Below, piece by piece: positions 7,545-15,739 of a stretch of 45,109 bases of DNA. The DNA is taken from positions 1 through 45,109 of the forward strand of contig JAKFUP010000069.1 of assembly GCA_021732625.1 (NCBI GenBank). The letters run 5' to 3'. Both the position numbers and the translations under genes were made by a program. Numbering within the stretch: position 1 is the first letter of the stretch; every line of letters begins with the position of its first letter. The notes under the pieces are model-generated. The model ran no database searches, had not been told where the DNA came from, and was given only the letters and a program-made list of their open reading frames with translations. Source of the DNA: Hyphomicrobiales bacterium (lineage in GTDB: Bacteria; Pseudomonadota; Alphaproteobacteria; Rhizobiales; Xanthobacteraceae).

Positions 7545-8335
7545 ATGGCCGCTTCCATTTCGGGACGCTCAGCCAATTGTTCAGCATCGGCGATTTGCTC
7601 AGCAGTCAAACTGCGGCGCGCGGACGGAATGACCGGGTCTGCAAGGGAACTGCCGTTATTCCGTGCCCGGACCAGCAACGCCAGACCGCGAACAGGATCG
7701 CGCACAACACCTGCACCCAGATGGTACGCGGCTCCGAGCATAGCCTGTCCGTCGGCATCGCCGGCTGACGCGGCTTTTGTCCACCATTCCGCTGCGCGGG
7801 ACGGATCGCGCTCGACATCGATAGCGTTGTGATAAATCATCCCAAGTCGCGTCATCGACGACGCGATGCCTTGCTCGGCCGCAGCAATGGCCCAGCGCTG
7901 CGACTCCGAACTATTGAAAGGCATCACTTCGCCCTCGAGCAGCATCCAGCTCAGCATGTCTTGCGCCGCAGCGTCGCCAGCCTCCGCCGACAAGCGGTAG
8001 AGTTCGGCTGCATGGTCGAAATCGGTCGGAACGCCTTGCCCCTTGAAATAAAGCGCTGCCAGATTCCGCCGCCCGGCCGCGTCGCCGGCATCGGCCGCGA
8101 GCGTCAGCCATTTGACTGCGAGCCCATCGTCACGAGGAACACCGATGCCATCGGAAAAACAGGCTCCGATGCCGCTCTGGGCTTGCGCCACGCCGGCATG
8201 CGCAAGCGGTTCCCATAATTCGAGTGCGGTTGCATGATCGCCATGCCGGAACGCCTCATCGGCAAGCGCCAGAATTTCCGCGTGATCGAGCGGAGGCTCG
8301 CTCTGTTTTGGGACCAGACGCTTAAGCCACTGCAT
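7541..8335 (-). CDS. Sel1-repeat (TPR-like) protein between selA and selB
   Basis: The 264-residue protein contains about five Sel1-like helical repeats from residue 40 to 220. Examples of the pattern are ACFSDGIGVPRD, ALYFKGQGVPTD and AAYHLGAGVVRD, each followed by an A-WWxKAA-type helix. There is no signal peptide, so it is probably cytosolic. Sel1 repeats mediate protein-protein contacts; the name is unrelated to selenium. It overlaps selA by 14 bases and selB by the ATGA junction, so it is translated with the Sec machinery and may act with it. An alternative start at 8356 would deepen the overlap; 8335 (MQWLKRL) is preferred. The role is unknown. Confidence 0.8.
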   Translation of the reverse strand: MQWLKRLVPKQSEPPLDHAEILALADEAFRHGDHATALELWEPLAHAGVAQAQSGIGACFSDGIGVPRDDGLAVKWLTLAADAGDAAGRRNLAALYFKGQGVPTDFDHAAELYRLSAEAGDAAAQDMLSWMLLEGEVMPFNSSESQRWAIAAAEQGIASSMTRLGMIYHNAIDVERDPSRAAEWWTKAASAGDADGQAMLGAAYHLGAGVVRDPVRGLALLVRARNNGSSLADPVIPSARRSLTAEQIADAEQLAERPEMEAAI

Positions 8336-9740
8336 CGGTACCGCTCCGCACATCAAGCTTTTTCAGGTTGCTCAGGAAACCGGCCTCATCCTCAAGGCAA
8401 CGCATATCAAGCACCAGACGCTTATCTGCGACATGGCCAATCACAGGCACCGGCAATCGTCGAAGTGCTGCGGAAAGATCGCTGAGCGCGCGGCCTGATC
8501 CGGATGAACCTCGCGCGCCGCAAGCCAGACCAGCGCTAGCCATCCCTTCAAGCGGCAATGCACCCGACCCGATCTGACTGGAGCAATCGATCACCTTGAC
8601 TACAAAACGATCGCCGAGCCACGCCGCCAGAGCCGGCGCAATCCGTTCAGCTTGCGCTCGAATATCAACAGCCTTCCGCGCAAGGAAACGCAACGTTGGC
8701 ACACGTTGCGCGAGCCGATCCGGATCGCGGTAAAGCTTCAGCGTCGCCTCAAGTGCGGACAACCTGATTTTGTCGACGCGCAGCGCGCGTTTCATGGGAT
8801 TGGCGTTAAGCCGCGCAATCAGATCTTTGCGGCCGACGATAAAACCCGCTTGCGGACCGCCAAGCAACTTGTCGCCAGAGAACGTGACGAGATCGGCGCC
8901 TTCAGCGACAGCCTCGGCAACGGTGGGCTCGTGTTTCAGTCCGAAGCGTTTCAAGTCGATCAACGTACCGGAGCCGAGGTCGTTGACGACCGGAACCTGA
9001 TGCTTGCGCGTCAATGCAACAAGAGCACTCGGCTCAACCGCCGCCGTAAATCCTTCGACGCGATAGTTCGAGGTATGAACCTTGAGAACCAGACCGGTCT
9101 TTGGTCCGATCGCGGCTGCAAAGTCCTTCTTGTGCGTACGGTTCGTGGTGCCCACTTCGACGAGCTTTGCACCGGCTCGTGACATGATCTCCGGCATCCG
9201 GAACGCGCCGCCGATTTCAATCAGTTCACCGCGCGAGACGATGGCGTCGCGACCTTTAGCAAAAGTATTGAGTACGAGAAGCACTGCCGCCGCGTTATTG
9301 TTGACAACCGTGGCGTCCTCCGCGCCAGTCAGCTCGCACAGCAGATCGCGCATGTGATCGTCGCGTTCGCCTCGCTTGCCGCCGTTGACATCGAATTCAA
9401 GCGTCACGGCATGGCGCATCGCCTGCACGGCCGCATCGACAGCCACATCGGCTATCAGCGCGCGTCCCAAATTGGTGTGAAGTACGGTACCTGTAAGGTT
9501 AAACACCGGGCGAAGGCTGGAGCGATCCTCAATCTCCAGACGCCCGAACGCGGCGGACGCAATACGGCTGGAGTCGGACAACACCAGCTTTTCCGCACGC
9601 GCCTCGGCCAATGTGGCGCGAACGGCACCCACAACTGCCTGGTGACCAAAGCGATCGACCGCAGCCAGCGCAGGAACGGTTTTCAAAATTTCGTCAACCG
9701 ACGGAAATCGCCGGGGATTTCTCTCTTCGATCTGCGACAT
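8322..9740 (-). CDS. selA: SelA, L-seryl-tRNA(Sec) selenium transferase
   Basis: This 472-residue PLP enzyme converts seryl-tRNA(Sec) to selenocysteinyl-tRNA(Sec) using selenophosphate. The family patterns are present: NLTGTVLHTNLGRA near residue 80, VNNNAAAVLLVLNTFAKG near 145, and the PLP-lysine motif TFSGDKLLGGPQAG near 295. Length matches the family (about 460-475). It starts eight bases after the fdhE remnant stop and overlaps the Sel1 gene at its end, so it sits mid-operon. No lesion is visible. Confidence 0.95.
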   Translation of the reverse strand: MSQIEERNPRRFPSVDEILKTVPALAAVDRFGHQAVVGAVRATLAEARAEKLVLSDSSRIASAAFGRLEIEDRSSLRPVFNLTGTVLHTNLGRALIADVAVDAAVQAMRHAVTLEFDVNGGKRGERDDHMRDLLCELTGAEDATVVNNNAAAVLLVLNTFAKGRDAIVSRGELIEIGGAFRMPEIMSRAGAKLVEVGTTNRTHKKDFAAAIGPKTGLVLKVHTSNYRVEGFTAAVEPSALVALTRKHQVPVVNDLGSGTLIDLKRFGLKHEPTVAEAVAEGADLVTFSGDKLLGGPQAGFIVGRKDLIARLNANPMKRALRVDKIRLSALEATLKLYRDPDRLAQRVPTLRFLARKAVDIRAQAERIAPALAAWLGDRFVVKVIDCSSQIGSGALPLEGMASAGLACGARGSSGSGRALSDLSAALRRLPVPVIGHVADKRLVLDMRCLEDEAGFLSNLKKLDVRSGTDAVA

Positions 9741-9748
9741 GGCCGACC

Positions 9749-9964
9749 CTAATAGCCAAGCAGATAGGGATTGAAGGCGCCACGCCGATAACCCGCTTCC
9801 CTGACCAGCATGTCCAGCCCAAGCGTCGCAACATCGTCTGCAATAGGCTCCAGAGATGCCCGATTTTCAAAGAGGACGACGGGATCGGGAAGAACGGCAA
9901 ATGGAGGCTTGGAAACGTCCCCGATCGGAACAGGAATATTCAGCGGTGTTTTAGTCTCACTCAT
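9749..9964 (-). pseudogene. fdhE: fdhE remnant with large in-frame internal deletion
   Basis: The frame is open for 71 codons but joins two distant parts of FdhE. Residues 1-37 match the N-terminus (NIPVPIGDVSKPPFAVLPDP). Residues 38-71 match the extreme C-terminus (EPIADDVATLGLDMLVREAG, ending FNPYLLGY). FdhE is normally about 300 residues, with central CxxC zinc/iron motifs needed for formate dehydrogenase maturation; all of these are missing. The join lies near 9853. The open frame might yield a short peptide, but FdhE activity is not expected. It precedes selA by eight bases. Confidence 0.85.
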
Positions 9965-10039
9965 TCTCAAACCTCACGAACCCTCCGGGCCACGTGGAGA
10001 TACCGCACCTGCCGGAAGACCGGCGCGGTATAGATGATG

Positions 10040-10330
10040 TCAGTGCCGCGTTACAAGGTCACGCAGCCACTTGCGATGGTGGCGCCACGCCCAACCGCCA
10101 GTTACCTGGCCCCTGGTCATGGCACTGATGGTGCCTCGCACCCAGATCGCAGCATAGACATGAACGATCCAGACGCAAATCGCCGATACGGCGGCAAACC
10201 ATGAACCAGCACAGGGATGCGCTTCTGCCGTAATCCAGTGGTTGAGGCGTGCACCCTTGGTGTACCGATCGACCTTGACGGGATCACCGGGATGAACGCC
10301 GTCACCAGGGGCAATGTTCGCGTCGCTCAT
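10040..10330 (-). pseudogene. fdhI: fdhI (formate dehydrogenase gamma/cytochrome b556) remnant
   Basis: The open frame of 96 codons fuses an N-terminal piece (VDRYTKGARLNHWITA, residues 20-35) to a C-terminal piece (AICVWIVHVYAAIWVRGT, then GGWAWRHHRKWLR). The normal gamma subunit is over 200 residues, with four membrane helices and haem-binding histidines. Most of that core is missing between about 10222 and 10186, so haem and quinone binding should be lost. Its ATG overlaps the stop of the fdhH fragment (TAATG), which preserves the original operon junction. Confidence 0.85.
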
Positions 10331-10617
10331 TACTTCTGCCCTTCTGCTAGCCGCTTCGCAGCCTCTTCATCTTCGCGCGAGACCTTGTTGGGTCCGGAGA
10401 CGACGTGATGAAGGAAGCCGAGCGCCGCGAAAGCACCGATCGCCGCAAGGCCAGCGTACTTAACCGCACCTTTCCAGACCTCGACGAGGGGGCTGATGGT
10501 GGGGTTATTCGGAAGACCAGCATAGACCTGCGGCTTGTCCGCGTGATGCCGAACGTACATCACATGGGTTCCGCCGACACCCGGAGGATCGTAGAGGCCC
10601 GCGTTCTTGTCACCCAC
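10330..10617 (-). pseudogene. fdhH: fdhH (formate dehydrogenase beta, iron-sulfur subunit) C-terminal fragment
   Basis: Only the last ~95 residues remain: AGLYDPPGVGGTHVMYV, then ISPLVEVWKG, a single membrane helix (AAIGAFAALGFLHHVVSG) and a charged tail. The ferredoxin-like domains with four [4Fe-4S] clusters are absent. The fragment is joined directly, out of frame, to the truncated alpha gene near 10610-10625. A GTG at 10617 opens the frame by chance. Loss of the clusters rules out electron-transfer function. Confidence 0.85.
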
Positions 10618-11116
10618 GCCGTTTCATTGGTGGTCGCAGATGCCGCGAGGAAACCGGTTGAGGTCCAACGGTTCACCGTTGTGCCGTCGTTGTTTTTCTC
10701 AACGAGGTTGGCGTCCCGTTCGTCCTTCATCAGGCGAGCGATGCGATCAAGTGCGATGTCCCAGCTGACGCGCTCGAACTTGTTCGAGCCCGGTTTGCGG
10801 ATCATCGGAAACTTGAGGCGCGCCTCGGCCTTGACGAAGTCGAGCAGCGCCGAACCCTTCGGGCACAACGTGCCGCGGTTGGTCGGATGATCAGCATCGC
10901 CCTCGATGTGGATCAGTTCAGCTTTCTCGCCCTTCTTCAGATCGCCCTTGAATTACATCACAACGCCACAGGCGACGGAGCAGTAAGGGCATGTATTTCT
11001 GGTCTCGGTCAGGCTGGCGAGTTTGAATGGACGAATCCAAAAGCACCGACAGTTGTTCCAGCAAGACCCGCGCCTGCGCCCTTCAAGAAGTGGCGCCGCG
11101 AGAGCTCCATATTCAT
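10609..11116 (-). pseudogene. fdhG: fdhG (formate dehydrogenase alpha, selenoprotein type) N-terminal remnant
   Basis: From ATG 11116 the sequence reads a twin-arginine signal (SRRHFLKGAGAGLAG). A frameshift near 11020-11035 follows, then in another frame RPFKLASLTETRNTCPYC with the [4Fe-4S] cysteines (TCPYCSVACG). An in-frame TAA lies at 10955-10953 where a tyrosine codon is expected. After that come LCPKGSALLDF and the stretch down to ATTNETAW, where it breaks into fdhH. About four-fifths of the molybdenum/tungsten enzyme is missing, including the region that normally carries the Sec or Cys residue. The gene is dead. Confidence 0.88.
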
Positions 11117-11271
11117 TTTCCGTTTCTCCCCGGACACGTGCCCCGATGCTGCAATAGCGTTGCCCTATCTCGCAATCGCCTGTTCCGCATTTCTCAGGGG
11201 TTTTCGGGTGCCCGTGGGGGCGCCAAAAGCACGCATTGACGCCAAAGCTCCAGTAGCTACAAATCGTCGCT

Positions 11272-11925
11272 GTGGCGCAAGCTAACGCTCCCGCGGGGCG
11301 GGGCTCACATTACTCGTCCATTACATCGACGATTTTCAGCTTCAGCCTCGCGTTATCCGCGGGGTTGGCTTCGTTTTGTTTTGCCACCAAAGCCGAATCG
11401 CTTGAGCCTGCAAAGCTGACGGCATGGACGGGTGGCTCCAAACCTGCCTTCGTGCTGGACGATCTCCATAAGACGAAAGTCTCACTCAATCTTCCCCCTT
11501 CTCCTCAGCCACACCATGAGGTCGTGATCGTTCACTTCTTCGCGACATGGTGCGAACCATGTCGCGAAGAGCTTCCGGCGCTGCGTCGTTTGGTCGAACG
11601 CACCGATCCCAAGCGCTTGCGGCTTATCACCATCTCGGCGGGCGAGGTCGATGTGCGGGTCCGCAACTTCGTCGAAAAATTACCGGTCAATTTTCCGATC
11701 CTGCTCGACCGCGATCGCGGCGTCGCACGCTCTTGGGGTGCCTTAGCCCTGCCGACAACCTTCGTTCTCGATCGCGATTTGCGCCCTCGCCTGTTCGTCG
11801 AGCGCGACTACGACTGGGATCAATCCGGCGTTTCGGCTTTTCTGAAATGGTACGCCGCTGAGCAAACCGGCGACCCGCCCTTCGACAACAACACAGCAAT
11901 CACCACGACGGGGAAAACACCATGA
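11272..11925 (+). CDS. TlpA-like periplasmic thioredoxin
   Basis: The product has an N-terminal hydrophobic segment (FSFSLALSAGLASFCFA), then a thioredoxin domain with the CEPC site in FFATWCEPCREELPAL and a cis-Pro ALPTTFVLDRD. This is the TlpA/ResA type, a periplasmic thiol-disulfide reductase. There is no in-frame ATG. GTG 11272 is the first possible start, without a visible ribosome site, so the native start may have been lost. Its stop overlaps the ATG of the transglutaminase remnant (ATGA). It faces the fdh remnants divergently. The domain is complete; expression is uncertain. Confidence 0.65.
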   Translation: MAQANAPAGRGSHYSSITSTIFSFSLALSAGLASFCFATKAESLEPAKLTAWTGGSKPAFVLDDLHKTKVSLNLPPSPQPHHEVVIVHFFATWCEPCREELPALRRLVERTDPKRLRLITISAGEVDVRVRNFVEKLPVNFPILLDRDRGVARSWGALALPTTFVLDRDLRPRLFVERDYDWDQSGVSAFLKWYAAEQTGDPPFDNNTAITTTGKTP

Positions 11926-12669
11926 CCTTTCATCGCCGCGACATCCTCAAGGAATGCGCTTCTATTGTAGCATTGGCCACCTTTCCTCGTTCGGCTCAGT
12001 CGCAGCATTTTGCGCCCCAACCTGGCTCATGGCGGCAGTTCGAAATCGTAACTCGTCTTGAGATCGCATGGCCGGAAGGTAAGGTGCAGGCGTGGATACC
12101 TGTTCCCTCCGTGAACGAGGCGGACTGATTCAGATCGGCCGCAAGCACCTGGACTACAAACGGCAATGCGTCTCTCAAGCGCGATTCAAAATACAATGCA
12201 GGCTTTGTTCAACGCGCTCTATGTTGGCCTGGCGCGCGCGGCGGGCCTCCCGGCCCGCGATGTCTATGGCATCCGGGTCGCGCCGTCGAAACTTGGATAC
12301 AAAAGTCTCGGCACGGGATCGGCGACGATCACAAAGGCACAACACTGCCGCGCCGAGGTCTATCTCAGCGAATTCGGTTGGGTGCCGGTCGACCCTGCCG
12401 ATGTCCGAAAGGTGATGCTTGAAGAGCCGCCGGCCAACCTTCACCTCGATCACCCGAAGGTAATCGCAGCGCGCACCGGACTGTTCGGCGCATGGGAAGG
12501 CAACTGGCTCGCCTACAACTTTGCTCACGACATCACATTGCCGGGAGCAAGCGGGCCGTTGCTGGAATTCCTGATGTATCCTCAGGCCGAGACCGCGGCA
12601 GGCCGCCTCGATTGCCTCGACCCCGATACGTTCAAGTATACGATCGTCGCAAGAGAACTCAGTGCGTGA
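11922..12669 (+). pseudogene. Exported transglutaminase-like protein, deleted and interrupted
   Basis: The head (11922-12128) carries a signal (FHRRDILKECASIVALATF) and WPEGKVQAWIPVPSVNEAD, then a TGA at 12126-12128 where tryptophan is expected. Reading continues in frame as FRSAASTWTTNGNASLKRDS and then joins, out of frame near 12190-12210, the C-terminal part starting NALYVGLARAAGLPARDVYG. The catalytic-cysteine segment that normally precedes NALYVGLARA is missing with over 100 residues. The tail retains KAQHCRAEVYL (catalytic His region) and FGWVPVDPADV. Point nonsense plus deletion makes this a clear pseudogene. Confidence 0.85.
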
Positions 12670-12672
12670 TAC

Positions 12673-12918
12673 ATGGTCACGATGAAACAAAGCGACGATA
12701 CCGTTCTTGATCTTCGCGGCATCCGCTGTCCTCACCTGGTGCTGCGGGCCAAGAAAGTATTGCGCGGAATCAAGGTCGGCGGAACGCTGGTGATGGAGTG
12801 CACCGATCCGCTGACCGTCATCGACGTGCCGATCTTCGTCAATCAAACCGGACATCTCCTATCCGAGCAGAGCAAGCACGACGAGCTTTTCATCGTCAAG
12901 ATCGTGAAGCTGCACTGA
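12673..12918 (+). CDS. TusA-family sulfur/selenium carrier
   Basis: This 81-residue protein has the compact TusA fold: LDLRGIRCPHLVLRAKKVLR with the active cysteine C19, then TLVMECTDPLTVIDVPIF. The usual CPxP motif is CPHL here, so the second proline is replaced while the acceptor cysteine remains. TusA proteins accept persulfide from cysteine desulfurases and pass it on; next to a desulfurase and selD it may instead handle selenium. Its stop overlaps the next start (TGATG), indicating coupling. ATG 12682 is an alternative start. Confidence 0.8.
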   Translation: MVTMKQSDDTVLDLRGIRCPHLVLRAKKVLRGIKVGGTLVMECTDPLTVIDVPIFVNQTGHLLSEQSKHDELFIVKIVKLH

Positions 12919-14106
12919 TGTTAGACCAGAACGCGAGCCAGCCCGTCTATCTCGATTACAATGCGACGACACCTGTCGATCCTGAGGTGCTCGATGCAAT
13001 GTTGCCGTATCTTCGCGGCGAGTTCGGCAATCCGTCGTCGTCCTATCCGCTCGGCAAACGGGCCCGCGCGGCGATTGAAACGGCGCGCGCGCATACTGCG
13101 GCATTGATCGGTACGAAGACTGACGAAATCGTTTTCACCAGTGGCGGCACCGAAGCCAGCAACATCGCCATCCGAAGCAGTGCACGACAAAACGGCGAAC
13201 GCCGTTCGATCGTCAGCACCAACATCGAGCATCCGGCGACCGATGCCTGTTGCGACGTTCTCGCAGGCGGCGGATTCGAGATACGCCGCGTCAGGGCCCG
13301 TTCGGACGGCATCGTCGATCCAGCCGGCTTTCGAAATCTGATAAATTCATCAACCGCGATCGTCACCGTTATCCACGCGCAGAATGAAATCGGAACGTTG
13401 CAACCGATCGCGGAAATCTCTGAGATCGCGAAAAATCACGGCGCGATCGTTCATGCCGACGCCGCACAGTCCGTCGGCAAAGCCGCAGTCAATGTTGATA
13501 GCATGGGTGTCGATTTGCTATCGATTGCGGGCCACAAGCTTTACGCGCCAAAAGGCATCGGCGCACTCTATGTCCGTCAAGGACTGGACGTTCCATCGAT
13601 CCTCTCCGGCGCCGGTCAGGAACACGGACGGCGTCCTGGCACCGAGAATGTTGCATTCATCGTGGCTCTCGGCGAAGCGAGCCGGATCGCGGCTGAAAAG
13701 CTCCAGAGTAATATCCAAAACATGAAAGCTGTATCCGACGTACTGCTGAAACGCCTGAGCGCAGGCGTTCCCGGTCTCGAACTGGTTGGTCACCCGGAGC
13801 AACGACTACCGAATACGCTGAATGTTCTTTTCCCTTCGGTATCAGGCCGCGAATTGCTTGAGATGTGCCCGCAAGTGCTTGCCTCCAACGGGTCCGCCTG
13901 CCACGCTGATCGCGAAGAAGCATCCGCAATCCTCACCGGAATTGGTATCGATCCTGACCTCGCGCTCGGCGGTACGTTTGTCCGTCGGGCGCGATACAAC
14001 AATCGCCGATGCGGAAACAGCTGCCACTGCACTTGCCGCCGCATGGCGGGAGCTTCAACGATCCCATCCGAATAACAGAACCGTTTTTGCCACAGGGGCC
14101 AGATGA
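12918..14106 (+). pseudogene. NifS-like cysteine desulfurase with C-terminal frameshift
   Basis: The class V aminotransferase core is intact: YLDYNATTPVD, TSGGTEASN, PLP lysine K207 in AGHKLYAPKG, RPGTEN, and catalytic C328 in SNGSACHA. After residue 350 (DPDLALG, about 13970) the frame shifts. As written it reads on to a stop at 14075 with basic, unrelated sequence. The other frame continues the family C-terminus (VRLSVGRDTTIADAETAATA) and stops at 14106, overlapping selD by ATGA. Loss of two bases in GGCGCGGT explains this. The enzyme would supply sulfur or selenium from (seleno)cysteine; activity without the last ~45 native residues is doubtful but not excluded. Confidence 0.75.
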
Positions 14107-15155
14107 TGAACGTTCCGCAAGTGCGGCTGACCAGCCTTGCCCATGGCGGCGGATGCGGCTGCAAGCTGGCGCCTTCAATGCTTCAGCAACTTCTGTCGGG
14201 TCATCCGACCGTCAATCCCTACAAGCAGTTGCTAGTCGGCATCGAGACCGGCGACGATGCAGCGGTCTGGGAGCAGGACGACGGCACCTGCATCATCGCA
14301 ACCACCGACTTCTTCATGCCAATGGTCGATGACCCGCACGACTTCGGCCGCATCGCAGCTACCAATGCCATCTCCGACGTTTATGCCATGGGCGGCACGC
14401 CGATCATGGCGTTGGCGATCCTGGGTATGCCGGTCGACAAGATCGCACCTGATGTCGTGCGCATGATCCTCGAAGGTGGACAAGCGATCTGCAAGACCGC
14501 AGGGATTCCAATTGCGGGCGGTCATTCGATCGACTGCCCGGAGCCAGTCTACGGGCTCGCAGTGATCGGGACTGCTCGCAAGGAGCACATTCGTCGCAAT
14601 GCCGATGCCAAACCCGGTGATGCCATTATCCTGACGAAACCGCTCGGCGTTGGTATCTATTCGGCAGCGATCAAGAAAGCGGTCCTGCCTGCAGGCGGTT
14701 ATCCCGATATGATCGCCACGACGACGCATCTCAACCGCATCGGCACAACGCTGGCAAAGGACCCGTCCGTCCATGCCATCACCGACGTGACCGGCTTCGG
14801 CTTGCTCGGACACGGACTGGAGATGGCGCGCGGTTCGGATGCAACGCTGGTGTTCGACATCAAGGCATTGCCATTTCTCAAGGAGGCGTCAGCGCTGGCG
14901 CAGCAAGGCTGCGTTACGGGAGCATCTCATCGCAACTGGGCGAGCTATGGCGCGAACATCATGCTGCCGATTGGTCTAGCGGAATGGCAGCAACACCTGC
15001 TCACTGATCCGCAAACCTCAGGCGGTCTGCTTGTGTCGTGCACACCTGATCGCGCGCAAGACATCCTGCAAACGATTCAGAACGATGGCTATTCGTTCGC
15101 GCGCATCATCGGCCGTGTCGAAGCCGGCCCTCCGGTTATCAGGGTTGAAGCGTAA
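14103..15155 (+). CDS. selD: SelD, selenide-water dikinase (selenophosphate synthetase)
   Basis: About 350 residues. The active-site loop is HGGGCGCK; numbering from the second ATG (14106) puts the catalytic cysteine at 17 and lysine at 20, as in E. coli. This is the Cys form, not the Sec form. Further family patterns are [13 protein letters not shown] (metal/ATP-binding aspartates), [25 protein letters not shown] and [17 protein letters not shown]. It makes selenophosphate for SelA (and for selenouridine modification). No lesion is seen, in contrast to the gene just upstream. Confidence 0.95.
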   Translation: MMNVPQVRLTSLAHGGGCGCKLAPSMLQQLLSGHPTVNPYKQLLVGIETGDDAAVWEQDDGTCIIATTDFFMPMVDDPHDFGRIAATNAISDVYAMGGTPIMALAILGMPVDKIAPDVVRMILEGGQAICKTAGIPIAGGHSIDCPEPVYGLAVIGTARKEHIRRNADAKPGDAIILTKPLGVGIYSAAIKKAVLPAGGYPDMIATTTHLNRIGTTLAKDPSVHAITDVTGFGLLGHGLEMARGSDATLVFDIKALPFLKEASALAQQGCVTGASHRNWASYGANIMLPIGLAEWQQHLLTDPQTSGGLLVSCTPDRAQDILQTIQNDGYSFARIIGRVEAGPPVIRVEA

Positions 15156-15223
15156 AGGTCGCACCAAAGCAGGGAACATACCCTGGTTACCGTCATTGTT
15201 ATCCATTATTCATGGAGAATATA

Positions 15224-15445
15224 ATGGCGATCCGTATTCAGACGTTGCTTGTCGCAGCCTTCACGTCCAACTCCGGGTAATGCCGGTTCAACGGGCTGGA
15301 GTGGTAGCGGCATGGGTGGGTCCTACACGGGAACATCTTCAAACGCTCCGATGCCTGGCTCAAAAACCGAACATCCCGAAACGGTCAAGGTCTCAATCCA
15401 AGCACCGCTGGCAGCGGAGCAGGATCGACAACGCAGTCTCGTTAG
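15224..15445 (+). pseudogene. Small secreted glycine/serine-rich protein gene with paired frameshifts
   Basis: GGAG at 15213-15216 precedes ATG 15224. The first 18 codons (MAIRIQTLLVAAF, a short signal-like stretch) end at TAA 15278. One frame over, the coding pattern resumes as NAGSTGWSGSGMGGSYTG and SKTEHPETVK. It then slips back to the original frame for GLNPSTAGSGAGSTTQSR and TAG at 15443. A single-base insertion near 15277 and a single-base loss near 15390 would explain everything, because start and final stop are in the same frame (73 codons). Function unknown. Confidence 0.6.
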
Positions 15446-15490
15446 ACGCGAGACTAAAAAACAACCAGCCATCGCTGCAGACAACTCAGC

Positions 15491-15529
15491 AAGGACGTTT
15501 CGGACAACCAGGAGCGTCCTTTTTCTTTT
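15491..15529 (+). terminator. Rho-independent terminator
   Basis: AAGGACG (15491-15497) pairs with CGTCCTT (15515-15521), with a 17-base loop, followed by TTTTTCTTTT. It lies downstream of selD and the broken small gene and should end transcription of that plus-strand unit. Confidence 0.8.
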
Positions 15530-15739
15530 GTAGATCGCCGCCCTATCGTGCGCCAATGAGCGCGGTGATTGATAGCAAAATGCTGAAAACACAGTCGCTC
15601 CACACCCTCTCGATGGAATGCCCGCCCGGCATATTTGTCCGTACCACTTTAAGGACGATCCGTATAAACAGCGGCTTGGCTGCATGTCGGCGTGCGGCCC
15701 GACGATTACGCTAGTCACGAGAACATCGGCACAACGCGA

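Larger units (their letters stand above)
15156..15739. other. Spacer holding a broken small gene, a terminator and a possible micro-ORF
   Basis: Within this stretch a small secreted-protein gene (15224-15445) is broken and a terminator (15491-15529) follows; both are listed separately. A 41-codon ORF at 15618-15743 (starting MPARHICPYHF, with several cysteines) ends in an ATGA overlap with the EamA gene. I cannot tell whether it is coding. Nothing else is supported. Confidence 0.5.

Noticed and set aside
12126-12128. In-frame TGA in the transglutaminase gene as a possible selenocysteine codon
   Set aside because: The position corresponds to a conserved tryptophan (TGG), not to a cysteine or redox site, and the gene is broken again further on. 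A nonsense mutation is the simpler reading.
14148-14165. SelD as a selenoprotein
   Set aside because: The active-site codon is TGC (Cys) in GGGCGCK, not TGA.
15435-15455. Hairpin AGTCTCG/CGAGACT as a terminator
   Set aside because: It is followed by A residues, not T, on the coding strand, and overlaps the end of the broken small gene; the hairpin at 15491 is the better terminator.
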